From positions 1 through 36,413 of the forward strand of contig JADFKK010000039.1 in assembly GCA_022564995.1 (NCBI GenBank): a stretch of 36,413 nucleotides of DNA, written 5' to 3'. A model generated the notes under the pieces. It was given only the letters and a program-made list of their open reading frames with translations. It did not search any database and was not told the DNA's origin. Shown piece by piece: positions 27,053-36,101 of this stretch (position 1 is its first letter; every line of letters begins with the position of its first letter). A program made the position numbers and the translations under genes. This DNA is from Planctomycetota bacterium. GTDB lineage: Bacteria; Planctomycetota; Planctomycetia; Pirellulales; JADFKK01.

Positions 27053-30000
27053 TTACCTACGGCGTGCAGTTCGCAGACGCCGCGTCCCAAAGGACGCTTC
27101 TCTTTCCTCACCCACAAATGCCCGATCTACCGCGGTCGCTTGTAGCCGCCGCAGGGGAGGCCGACTGTTCAATGCGGTCGACGTTTGCGGTCTCCGGGCG
27201 CGACGCGACGACGCCTCTCGGCCGAGTTGATCGAACGCGCTGTCCGTTGCGCCTGTGTCGTTATGGTCGACCGCGGATTGCTGCGGCGCCTGTTTGTAGG
27301 AGGCGTCTCCGACGGCGACCGATTCTCCGATATCGCCAACCCCGTCGCCTCCTACCGCCGCGGCAAGCCGGCGGCCTACGGGCGCCCCGGCCGGCCCCGG
27401 CCCGGTCCAGGCAGCCAACAACACGGTCAAGTCCTCGAAGTCGACCGGCGTGCCGAGCGGGTCGACGAGGTTGCCCGAGGAGGACGAAACATTCTGATTC
27501 CAGTGGGCCAGCAACACCGTCAGATCCTCAAAGTCCACAAACCCGTTGCCCGTAAGATCGGCGGAGCTTGCCAGCCCCAACACCGTGATGGTCACCGTGG
27601 CTACGTTGCTGTCGCTGGTGCCGTCGTTGGCGACGTAGGTGAACGTGTCGACGCCGGCGAAACCCGGGTTGGGAATGTAAGTGAATGTTCCGTCCGGGAA
27701 AAGATCGACCGTGCCGCCGGTCGGCTGGTCGACGAGGTACGCCGCAAGCGGGTCGTTCTCCGCATCGCGGTCGTTGCCGAGCAGCCCGATGAAGCTTCGA
27801 CTCAGCATCAGATCGAAGCTCATGTCGGAAGTATCGAGGTCGTGTTGATGAATTTCGACGGCGATCGTGTTCTCGCCGGCGACCAGCAGGCTGTGATCAA
27901 CCGATACAACGTGGAAGGTTCGCTCTTCTTCACCGCGCGATTTCGGAACGGCGAACGTATCGTAGGTGGCGTTTTCGGCGAGACGGTGGCGTACGATTTC
28001 CGTGCCGTTCAGATATACGGCCGCCCCGTCGTCACGAAGAAGACGCATTTCGAGCGAACCGGTTGCGCCGATTGCGGCGGCGTCGACGAAGAAAGTGTGT
28101 CTAAAATAGGTGGTCGTATATTTGTTGTTCGGATCGCCGCCGTAGTCGATGAGCGTCGTCTCGTCGCCATCGCCGTAGCCGAACTCACCTCGGCCCACGC
28201 TCCACGACGAATCGTCAAAGTCCGAGAATATCCATTCCGTTTGTTGATCGGTGCCGTCGTCGAGGAAGGCCCACATTTCGCCGGCGGCGATCAACACCTG
28301 CTGCGAGTCTTGAGCAGCGGAAAACGTGGAAATGTCAACGGTGAGCGGTCGGCCGGCCTCGGTCGAGAAAAAATCGTCTTCGGCGACCGGCGGGTCGTTG
28401 ACAGGACGAACCACGATGGTCGCGGTCACGATGTTGCTTTGTTGATTACCGTCGCTAACTCGGTAGCGGAAGCGATCGCTGCCGGCGAAATCCGGCTCTG
28501 GCACGTAAACGATTGAGCCACCCGGCTGCAACGTGAGCGTCCCACGACGGGGCGGCGTGGTGAGGATGACGATGAGCGAATCGCCGTCGACGTCGACGTC
28601 GTTAGAAAGCACGCCCGACGGGCCGAGCCGGACGGCCGTCAGGCGAGCGTCCATGCTGAGATCGGGGCTGTCGGCCGAAAATTGATGAATTTCGATGGCC
28701 AGCAGGTTCTTGCCTTCGACCAGCAGGTCCGGATTGATCGCGAAGATGTGGAACACACGTTCGTCGTCGCCGGTGGTGTCCGCACTGGCCGGCGTGTCGA
28801 AATCGGCATCGAAGGGCACATTGTCGCGGACGATTTCTACGCCATTGAGAAAAACGACCGCCCCGTCATCTCGCAAGACGTGCAGCGTGAGTTGGTCGAT
28901 CGACGCGACGTCGCGGACGGCGAAACTGCGGCGGTAATACGTGGTAAGGGGCTTGTTATCGCCATCAAAACCAACCACGGTCGCTTCGTCTCCGTCGCCG
29001 TAACCTAACTCACTGGCTCCTACGTTCCAGAGGGCGTCGTCGAACAACGGCTGGCGCCAAGCGTCGCCCTGATCGCTACCATCGGCCAGATACTTCCAGT
29101 CGGCGCCCGATTCGAGCAACACGTCCGAGCCGAATTCGAGGCGGCCATCCTCGTCGACAAACAACATTTCGCCGACGGCGCGGGGCGCGTCGTCGATGGC
29201 CTGCACGTCGATCGTCACCGTCGCGGGGTTGACCGCCAACGACCCGACGTGGGCCTGGTAGACGAACGAATCGACGCCGTAGAAATCGGGGTGCGGACGA
29301 TAGGTGAACGAACCGTCGAGTTGATAGCTGAGCGAACCATGCGCCGGCGGAACGATGATTGACAGCTCGTCGATCGGGCCGAAGTCGCCGGCCGTGTCGT
29401 TGGCCAACATGCCCGCCGCGGCGCTGCGGCTGATCGAGCCGTCTTCGCCGACCTCGAAACGATCGTCGCGCGCCAGCGGCGCCGCGCGCTTGATGCTCAC
29501 GCCGAATTCGCCAAGATAGATCGCCGCCACGGAATTGCCGCTGATGTCGCTGACTTGTCCCGGCTCAAGCCAGATCGAGTAATTGCCTGAGTCCGGAAAA
29601 TCCCACGTTCCGCCCGGAGCGGCAATCGTGTAATCGACCTGCAGGGAACTTCCCGGGACGACGCCCGTGGGCGCCACGGCCACAGCCAGCACCTCGAATC
29701 CGTTGGGGCCCGTCACCCGAATGTCGGCCAGATCGATCGACGCGGGATCAATCGCCACGTTATCTGAAAAGCTGACGGAGATGAGTTGCTGCGTGTCACT
29801 TCGCTGGGTGATGTGCGATACGTGAGCCAGCGCGGCCTGCGGCAGTTCGTCATCAACAACTCCGCCCACAAAACTCAGCGACAGGTTGGTGTCTGTTCCG
29901 CTCACGCGCAGGAAACGCGGCTCGCCGGGCGCCGCCGATGCGGCGAGCGTCAGCGTGTCTCCGCTGGACGTGCTGGAAGAAATCAGACTCGCGTTTTCGT

Positions 30001-33000
30001 CCAGCCATTCAAATGTGACGATTCCCGGCACTGCCCCCGGCGCGGACGCCAGTTTTCCGCTGGCGCGGATGATCCCATCGAGGCCCTCGTCGAAGGAGAT
30101 CAACGCGGGGCCCTTGCTCAGATCGATTGGCGGCAGCGACAGGGTGCCGCTCGCGAAAACTCCTCCGTCGCCCGACGAAGCGAGAAACACCCGCCCCGAC
30201 AGGAACTGAACAACGAATTCGGCTTGTAGGCCCAATTCGGCAAAGTTGAATTCGGTCGCGGCGCCGCCCGGCCCGATCATCACGTTGCTGATCTTGTCGT
30301 TGGTAACAAGCACCGGGTTATCCGGCGGATTGCTCTGGCCGCTGCCGGCGGAGTCACCGCCGTCGATCAAGAAGGCGGGTTGGACCTGCGTGATCTCGTA
30401 CACTCCGGCGGGAACAACATCGACGCCCGGTGTCTCGACGAGTTGATAGAAACCGGCGGCGTCGGTGAGGAGCGTCACGCTGAAACGTAGCGGGTCATCG
30501 ATTTTTTCGATCCGAATCGTAACGCCCTCGAACGGCAGATCGCCGTCGTCAAGCTCGCGCACCAGGTCGTTGTCGAAGTCGATATAAACGAACCCGGAAA
30601 TGGTCACCGGATCGCCGACGCGGATCGTCACCGTGGCGGTTTCCGACGTGACGCCAAGCGAATCCTCGACCTGATAAGTGAACACGTCGCCGCCGGCAAA
30701 TCCCGAATTGGGCGTGTACGTCACCGTGCCGTCCGAGTTTGCAACCGCAACTCCGCGCTGCGGTCCGTCGACGATGGTGATGCTGTCTAACAGTATCTCC
30801 GTGTCGATGTCGCTGTCGTTTTCCAGCACCCGGATGACGACAGAATGATCGATGTCGGTTACCCCAATGTCGTCGACGACGACCGTCGGATCGTTGACGA
30901 AATGGATCGTAATGTCGATCGTGGCCACGCCCGAGGTGGCTCCGTCATTGTCGCGGATCGTGTAAGAGATCGTGTCGGATCCGAAGAATTCGGGACTCGA
31001 AAGATAAGTAATGACGCCCGTCGCCGGATTGATGTCGATGATTTGGCCATTGGTCGGACCGTCGATGATCGTGACCGACGCCGGGTCGATGAACCCGTCC
31101 GGGTCGACGTCGTTGTCCAGAATGTCGATCGCTACGGCCACGTCTTCGTCGGTTTCCGCCACGTCGGGGTTGGCCTGTGGCGGGGCGTTGATACGAATGC
31201 TCACGGTTGCCGGCTGCGAATCCAACAGCCCGTCGTTGGCCACGTAGGTGAATTGGTCGGTGCCGAAGAAGCCCGGATCGGCCAGGTAGCTGAACGAGCC
31301 ATCGGCGCCGAGTGAGAGCGATCCGTTGGTCGGCGCGACGACCAACATCGCGGTGAGGGGATCGTCTTCCGGATCAAAGTCGTTAGCCAGCAGCCCCGCG
31401 GTCGCGCCGATCGAAATCGAGCTGCCTTCGATGATGGTGTAACTGTCGGCGAGCGCGACCGGCGGATCGTTCTTGACGTTGATCGTTACCGTGGCCTCGT
31501 TGCTGGTTGTGGCGCCGTCACCGACGGTGTAAATAAACGTATCGATTCCGAAGAATCCGGGGTTGGGTGTGTAAAGCACGATGCCCGTCGCCGGATTGAC
31601 GATCGCGCTGCCGTTGGCCGGGGGAGTGATTATCATGACCGTATTGGGGATGACGTTGCCGACGTCATTTTGCAGAATCGGGATATCGATGCTGCTGCCG
31701 GGCCGAGTGACGGCGAAATCATCGACCGCGATGAGCAACTCTTGATCGGTCGTGTAGAAATTCAATTGCCATGAATTCCAGGTGCCCACGTCTACGGCCT
31801 CCTCGTCGGAAACGCTCAGCGTCCAGTCGCCCAGTGTTGACTCACCCCAGTGACGTGCCGTGGTGAAGGTCCAGTTGTTGTATCCCGGCTGAGGGATCAA
31901 TGAGAAGTGTTGTTCGGCCAGCACCGACCGAGTTCCGGCGGGCGAAGTGAGTACGACGCGGAGGTCACCTGCATAGGAATGGTTGACGTCGAAGACCACC
32001 TCGACCCACTCGATGTTGATCAGATCATCCTGTACATCGACCGTGTCGCTCACACCGTTGGTGTTGTTGTCGGGAATCGCCGCTCCCACCGTCAGCCGAC
32101 CGGTCGTGGCGGCGGTAATGGGAATCGCGGTGGGCCAGCTTACGGCAGCAGCCACGGCGGCCGCCGCGTCGATCGCGCCGAAGCCGTACTTGTGGTTCAC
32201 CAGCCGACCAGCGCCGTTGGTGCGCCAGTCGTTATCGCCCGGATCGTTTTGCGAGGCGGTCTCGACGAGGATCTGCTGGACTTCACGCCAACCGAGATTG
32301 GGATTCGTCTCGAGCATCAGGGCAATGACGCCGGAAACCAACGGCGCCGAGGAAGATGTACCGCTGAATTCGCCCGTATAGTCGAGATCCGGGAATGGAT
32401 CGTCGTCGCCGTTTCCTGGCACGAAATTGTAGCCGTCTGCGCCGACCAAGTCGGTGGTCACAATACCTGCGCCGTCGCCAAGGGAAGGAGCGGCGATGAG
32501 AATCGACGCGCCCGGTTCGGCATAGAACGATTGGCGGCCTCGTTCATCGATCGCGGTAACGGCGATCGTGAAGCGGGAATTGGCGAATCCGTCGTAATTC
32601 ACATTTTCGTTATCGCGCAGGCCGTTTCCGGCCGCCCACACATAGATGCTTCCGAGTCCGCCGCGGCCAAGATTGACGCCGTCCAAAAACGCCTGCTTAA
32701 CCAGAGGGCCCGGCTCCACCGCAACTCCGGTTAACGCCGGCCCCCAACTGTTATTGTAGATGTCGATCTGCTCACGCTCGTGCGAAAGGGCGGCGGCCTC
32801 CTGCGCATCGGTCGGTCCGGGGAACGAAATCAAGCGCAGCGCGGCTAGCTCCGCTTGCGGGGCCGATCCGCTGACACCCGTCCCATTATTCCCCGCAGCC
32901 GCCGCGACCCCGGCCACGCTGGTGCCGTGAAAGTCGTCGTTTGCGATGACGGGCGAGGGGTCGGCGTCGTTGTCGAGGAAATCAAAGCTGAGGTCGGCGC

Positions 33001-33673
33001 GATACCGCGCGCTAAGGTCCGGATGGGTAAACTGTATCCCGTCGTCGACGATGCCGATCACCACGCCTCGGCCCTGCGCCGTGTCCCAGGCCGGCACGAC
33101 ATTGGCGTCGGCGCCGGGCGTGCCTCCGGTCTGCCCCGTGTTGCGCAGATGCCATTGATCGCCAAAATACGGGTCGTTCGGAATGAATCGCGTCGACCTC
33201 TGCAACCTGACGAGCGGAAAGAAATACTCGATGTCGTCGCGAGATTCAAGCTGCGCCACAGCACTCTGCCACGAGACGTCGGCCGCGAAACTTACCCGCC
33301 CGAAATTTGACGAATCGTGGCTTGGCAGCCCGTCGCTGAGCACACTGCCCGCCGAATCGAAAAGCCAAGGGTTTTGGTCACTCGACGTGTAGCCGGCCGA
33401 ATCTGGCGACTGCGCCCCCGCCACCAAGGTAACGGCCCAGTCGGTCGTGGCGTCGAGTTGCTCGTCGGAATATCGGCTGAGATCGGCGGCCCGTTCGATG
33501 CTCCTCTCGATCAGGCCGAAGTCCTCCCAGGGATCGGTCGAGATGGTCAGATTAACCGCGACGGAAAGCAGCCGGCGATCTTCCAGTGGCTCAATGGCCA
33601 AGCGAGGCCGCAAACGCTTATTGCAAGATGAAAGGAGGCGTCTCGACGTTCGCAGCAAATTCAACGGAGGCAT
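27053..33673 (-). CDS. Giant secreted S8 (subtilisin-like) protease with cadherin-like repeats and dockerin
   Basis: 2206 aa from the ATG at 33673 (AAAGGA upstream). Residues 24-36 hold LAIEPLEDRRLLS, the planctomycete extracellular signal motif. A subtilisin-like domain follows: Asp210 (GIVDDGI), His249 (FHGTSVAG) and Ser440 (GTSSSAP) form the triad. A P/Homo-B-like domain (about 525-660) comes next. Then come cadherin-like repeats (PxGFFGxDxFxY patterns), an SdrD-B/CNA-type domain (ISGFVYIDFDNDLVRELDD), two galactose-binding-like modules (WKYLADGSDQG and WAFLDDGTDQQ), and a dockerin-like pair (ADLTGNGFVDFEDL and TPVDFEDL). The Arg/Ala-rich tail shares a repeat with the neighbouring gene. 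Probably exported, surface-bound or secreted. Long antisense open frames within it are shadows. Confidence 0.85.
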   Translation of the reverse strand: MPPLNLLRTSRRLLSSCNKRLRPRLAIEPLEDRRLLSVAVNLTISTDPWEDFGLIERSIERAADLSRYSDEQLDATTDWAVTLVAGAQSPDSAGYTSSDQNPWLFDSAGSVLSDGLPSHDSSNFGRVSFAADVSWQSAVAQLESRDDIEYFFPLVRLQRSTRFIPNDPYFGDQWHLRNTGQTGGTPGADANVVPAWDTAQGRGVVIGIVDDGIQFTHPDLSARYRADLSFDFLDNDADPSPVIANDDFHGTSVAGVAAAAGNNGTGVSGSAPQAELAALRLISFPGPTDAQEAAALSHEREQIDIYNNSWGPALTGVAVEPGPLVKQAFLDGVNLGRGGLGSIYVWAAGNGLRDNENVNYDGFANSRFTIAVTAIDERGRQSFYAEPGASILIAAPSLGDGAGIVTTDLVGADGYNFVPGNGDDDPFPDLDYTGEFSGTSSSAPLVSGVIALMLETNPNLGWREVQQILVETASQNDPGDNDWRTNGAGRLVNHKYGFGAIDAAAAVAAAVSWPTAIPITAATTGRLTVGAAIPDNNTNGVSDTVDVQDDLINIEWVEVVFDVNHSYAGDLRVVLTSPAGTRSVLAEQHFSLIPQPGYNNWTFTTARHWGESTLGDWTLSVSDEEAVDVGTWNSWQLNFYTTDQELLIAVDDFAVTRPGSSIDIPILQNDVGNVIPNTVMIITPPANGSAIVNPATGIVLYTPNPGFFGIDTFIYTVGDGATTSNEATVTINVKNDPPVALADSYTIIEGSSISIGATAGLLANDFDPEDDPLTAMLVVAPTNGSLSLGADGSFSYLADPGFFGTDQFTYVANDGLLDSQPATVSIRINAPPQANPDVAETDEDVAVAIDILDNDVDPDGFIDPASVTIIDGPTNGQIIDINPATGVITYLSSPEFFGSDTISYTIRDNDGATSGVATIDITIHFVNDPTVVVDDIGVTDIDHSVVIRVLENDSDIDTEILLDSITIVDGPQRGVAVANSDGTVTYTPNSGFAGGDVFTYQVEDSLGVTSETATVTIRVGDPVTISGFVYIDFDNDLVRELDDGDLPFEGVTIRIEKIDDPLRFSVTLLTDAAGFYQLVETPGVDVVPAGVYEITQVQPAFLIDGGDSAGSGQSNPPDNPVLVTNDKISNVMIGPGGAATEFNFAELGLQAEFVVQFLSGRVFLASSGDGGVFASGTLSLPPIDLSKGPALISFDEGLDGIIRASGKLASAPGAVPGIVTFEWLDENASLISSSTSSGDTLTLAASAAPGEPRFLRVSGTDTNLSLSFVGGVVDDELPQAALAHVSHITQRSDTQQLISVSFSDNVAIDPASIDLADIRVTGPNGFEVLAVAVAPTGVVPGSSLQVDYTIAAPGGTWDFPDSGNYSIWLEPGQVSDISGNSVAAIYLGEFGVSIKRAAPLARDDRFEVGEDGSISRSAAAGMLANDTAGDFGPIDELSIIVPPAHGSLSYQLDGSFTYRPHPDFYGVDSFVYQAHVGSLAVNPATVTIDVQAIDDAPRAVGEMLFVDEDGRLEFGSDVLLESGADWKYLADGSDQGDAWRQPLFDDALWNVGASELGYGDGDEATVVGFDGDNKPLTTYYRRSFAVRDVASIDQLTLHVLRDDGAVVFLNGVEIVRDNVPFDADFDTPASADTTGDDERVFHIFAINPDLLVEGKNLLAIEIHQFSADSPDLSMDARLTAVRLGPSGVLSNDVDVDGDSLIVILTTPPRRGTLTLQPGGSIVYVPEPDFAGSDRFRYRVSDGNQQSNIVTATIVVRPVNDPPVAEDDFFSTEAGRPLTVDISTFSAAQDSQQVLIAAGEMWAFLDDGTDQQTEWIFSDFDDSSWSVGRGEFGYGDGDETTLIDYGGDPNNKYTTTYFRHTFFVDAAAIGATGSLEMRLLRDDGAAVYLNGTEIVRHRLAENATYDTFAVPKSRGEEERTFHVVSVDHSLLVAGENTIAVEIHQHDLDTSDMSFDLMLSRSFIGLLGNDRDAENDPLAAYLVDQPTGGTVDLFPDGTFTYIPNPGFAGVDTFTYVANDGTSDSNVATVTITVLGLASSADLTGNGFVDFEDLTVLLAHWNQNVSSSSGNLVDPLGTPVDFEDLTVLLAAWTGPGPAGAPVGRRLAAAVGGDGVGDIGESVAVGDASYKQAPQQSAVDHNDTGATDSAFDQLGREASSRRARRPQTSTALNSRPPLRRLQATAVDRAFVGEEREASFGTRRLRTARRR
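27296..27355. repeat. Palindromic element copy A in the protease C-terminal tail
   Basis: 60-bp element with perfect 10-bp inverted ends GTAGGAGGCG (27296-27305) and CGCCTCCTAC (27346-27355). It encodes part of the tail (GESVAVGDASY region) of the giant protease. The flanking stretch to about 27400 is also shared with copy B. Confidence 0.7.
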
Positions 33674-33980
33674 AACGGTCCTTTCGACAGAGAAACTCAT
33701 CGCAGCAGCGGCGGTTCTGCCGCCAGGCATACATCACTTGCCGGCCGCAACGGCGGGAAAATCTCCTTGGACGGACCGGCTTTCAGGTTGACATTGTACC
33801 GCGCTGAAAAGGGGCACGCAACCAAACTCGCGGAAAACTCAAGAATGCGTTTTTCGGCCCAGCCATAACCGGGTTGAAAATACACCGACCGGCCCACGCG
33901 ATTCGACGCTGACCCCATCGCGTGACCCGCCCGAAGTCCAATCACCCGTGCATGTTATGCTTCGGCACAACCAACGCCGC
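33674..33980. other. Intergenic stretch between two giant genes
   Basis: This 307-bp gap has a minus-strand promoter candidate (33793-33821) and a hairpin-like GTTATGC..GCACAAC (33953-33970) just before the neighbour's 3' end. No gene seen. Confidence 0.5.
33793..33821 (-). promoter_or_regulatory. Sigma-70-like promoter for the giant protease gene
   Basis: On the minus strand TTGCGT (33821-33816) and TACAAT (33798-33793) are 17 bp apart, 120 bp before the ATG at 33673. The -35 box is weak, the -10 good. Confidence 0.4.
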
Positions 33981-36065
33981 TCAACGTCCGCGCCGGGAGC
34001 GCCGTGCGAAGCGCGTGTCTCGACGCGGTGAATCGTCGGCCAGCGCGCGGTCAACGGCCGCGGCTTGAAGACGGCGCAGCGGCGCGTAGGCCGCGGCTTG
34101 CCGCGGCGCCTCATCACCCCGCCTGTAGGAGGCGTCTCCGACGGCGACCGATTCACCGCTGCCACCAACATCGCCGACCCAGTCGCCTCCTACCGCCGCG
34201 GCAAGCCGGCGGCCTACGGGCGCCCCCGCCGGCCCCGGCCCCGTCCAGGCCGCCAACAGCACGGTCAGATCCTCAAAATTCACCGGCGTGCTATCCGGGT
34301 CGACCAGATTCCCCTCCAGGGCCGACACGTTTTGATTCCAATGCGCCAGCAGCCAAGTCAAATCGACGAAGTCCACAAACCCGTCGCCGGTCAGGTCGGC
34401 GGTTTGGAGTTGTGCCAGGTTTTCGTACCAGACGATGGCGCCGGAGCGATACGACGTGCTGAGTACGTCCAAATCGCCGTCGCCGTCGACGTCGGCCACG
34501 AAGACCGAGGTCGTCCGATTTGCCGAATTGCTGACGGAACGTTTCGCAAAAGTCCCTTGTCCGACGTTTTCATGCCAAGTCAGGCCCTCATCGAAACCGT
34601 AATACGACGAGTTGATCAGATCTAGGTCGCCATCGCCGTCGATGTCGGCCACATGGGCCGAAAGAGGCCCCGCCGCTTTCGTTTCGATCACGTCTCCGGT
34701 GAAGGTTTGATTGCCGTCGTTTTCAAAAAACACAAGGTGGTCGAAATCGTCGCTGTGGCCGATGGGGCGAAAGTCAACTCCGGCGATCACGTCGATGTCG
34801 CCGTCTCCGTCGAAATCCGCCGCCGCTACGGACCAGAACGGACCACCAAAACCGAATGGGTGACCACCGATCAAACGCTTGGAAAAGTTCTGCTGCCCAT
34901 CGTTTTCGTGCCAGTCAAGCGAGTAACCTGAGCTAATCACGTCCAGGTCACCATCGCCATCGATGTCGACCGCGGCAATCGAATGCGGCAAACCACGATT
35001 CGCGTCAGTGACTGGACCAATGATGTGACTGGTGAATCCCTGCTGGCCGTCGTTCTCGTACCACGACACATTGTCATTTATCTCATCCCGGACAATTATG
35101 TCGATGTCCCCGTCGCCGTCGAGGTCGACCGCAATTGGCGCACTACCTTGCCCCTTGGCATCTGCGATCCCGCGCACCACGAACATCCCCTGGCCGTCGT
35201 TTTCATACCAGGCAAGCCCGCCGCTTTGCGATTGACCAATCACATCAACGTCGCCGTCGCCGTCCAGGTCAGCCGTGATGAACGACCCAGAAGCATCTCC
35301 GGAAATGGCGTGCTCGACGAAAGCCCCTTCACCCCTGTTTTCATGCCAGGCAAACCCGCCCCGCGCCGCACTCAGCACGTCCATGTCGCCGTCGCCGTCC
35401 ACGTCGGCCGCGGCAACGCTCCACGGCGAGCCCGCGTCGGTCGTGATGTACCTGGCTCGAAACGCAATGGCCGCCGCCGCCGGTGGGTCGATCGTGATGC
35501 GATAGTCCTCCACCTCGCCGTCGGCCGCCGAGCCGACAAGTCCGAGACCGCCCGCCGTGCTGAGACGGAAGCGGGCAAAGGTCTCCCCGCTTGCTGTATG
35601 GCTTGGTACGTCGAACTCGACTTGGTTATCACCATTGAGGACGCTCACACTGGCGGCAATTCGTTCTCCTGGTCCACCCCAATTCCCGTCGCCGTTGAAG
35701 TCGATCCAGGCGTCGAGTTTAGCACCCGCGGGCGCGTTTTGAATGTTGACGGTCACGCCGGCGTCGAGCTGGCCCACGCGAATCGCGCCGAACTTCACGC
35801 CATCGTCGTCCGCTCCGTCCCCGTTGGCTCCGGTCGATGGCTGCCCGTCGTCATCCGCATCCCGCGTAGCTCCGAGCGTTGGGCCGATCGCCTCGTGACG
35901 CGCGCCGTCGTCGGCCAGGGTGGTTGGATACGGATCGGGCGCATCGCCGAAGTCGACTGCCAAAAGCCGTCGATCCTCTAGGGGTTCAACGGCCAGATGG
36001 GTCCGATTCGCTTTCGGCGGCAAGGACGCGCGGCGCAGAGGGTTTGATATGACGCGACGAAACAT
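33981..36065 (-). CDS. Secreted GEVED/FG-GAP beta-propeller protein with dockerin
   Basis: 694 aa. The ATG at 36065 has GGGAG upstream. LAVEPLEDRRLLAV (24-37) is the planctomycete extracellular motif. A GEVED-like domain (about 40-205: GDAPDPYPT, LDAWIDFNGDGNWGG, DGEVEDYRI) is followed by seven D-x-DGDGDxD loops (FG-GAP/VCBS type, about 220-560), consistent with a seven-bladed Ca-binding propeller. A dockerin-like pair (ADLTGDGFVDFVDL, TPVNFEDL) and the shared Arg/Ala-rich tail end the protein. The second dockerin loop lacks its Asp/Asn Ca ligands, as in the neighbour. Probably a surface adhesion or scaffold protein. The two genes are likely paralogous in their ends. Confidence 0.85.
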   Translation of the reverse strand: MFRRVISNPLRRASLPPKANRTHLAVEPLEDRRLLAVDFGDAPDPYPTTLADDGARHEAIGPTLGATRDADDDGQPSTGANGDGADDDGVKFGAIRVGQLDAGVTVNIQNAPAGAKLDAWIDFNGDGNWGGPGERIAASVSVLNGDNQVEFDVPSHTASGETFARFRLSTAGGLGLVGSAADGEVEDYRITIDPPAAAAIAFRARYITTDAGSPWSVAAADVDGDGDMDVLSAARGGFAWHENRGEGAFVEHAISGDASGSFITADLDGDGDVDVIGQSQSGGLAWYENDGQGMFVVRGIADAKGQGSAPIAVDLDGDGDIDIIVRDEINDNVSWYENDGQQGFTSHIIGPVTDANRGLPHSIAAVDIDGDGDLDVISSGYSLDWHENDGQQNFSKRLIGGHPFGFGGPFWSVAAADFDGDGDIDVIAGVDFRPIGHSDDFDHLVFFENDGNQTFTGDVIETKAAGPLSAHVADIDGDGDLDLINSSYYGFDEGLTWHENVGQGTFAKRSVSNSANRTTSVFVADVDGDGDLDVLSTSYRSGAIVWYENLAQLQTADLTGDGFVDFVDLTWLLAHWNQNVSALEGNLVDPDSTPVNFEDLTVLLAAWTGPGPAGAPVGRRLAAAVGGDWVGDVGGSGESVAVGDASYRRGDEAPRQAAAYAPLRRLQAAAVDRALADDSPRRDTRFARRSRRGR
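34125..34193. repeat. Palindromic element copy B in the propeller protein tail
   Basis: 69-bp version of copy A, with GTAGGAGGCG (34125-34134) and CGCCTCCTAC (34184-34193) ends. The size difference from copy A is 9 bp, which keeps frame. It overlaps the coding tail. Confidence 0.7.
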
Positions 36066-36101
36066 GGTCAGACTCCCTACAATAAGTGAGGTTCCTAGGT
36101 T

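Noticed and set aside
27185..28516. 443-codon plus-strand frame antisense to the giant protease
   Set aside because: Amino-acid pattern is a mirror of repeated Asp/Gly codons on the other strand; no start site signal or family resemblance.
34983..35981. 332-codon plus-strand frame antisense to the FG-GAP protein
   Set aside because: Produced by DGDGD codon repeats read backwards (VDVAVAV runs).
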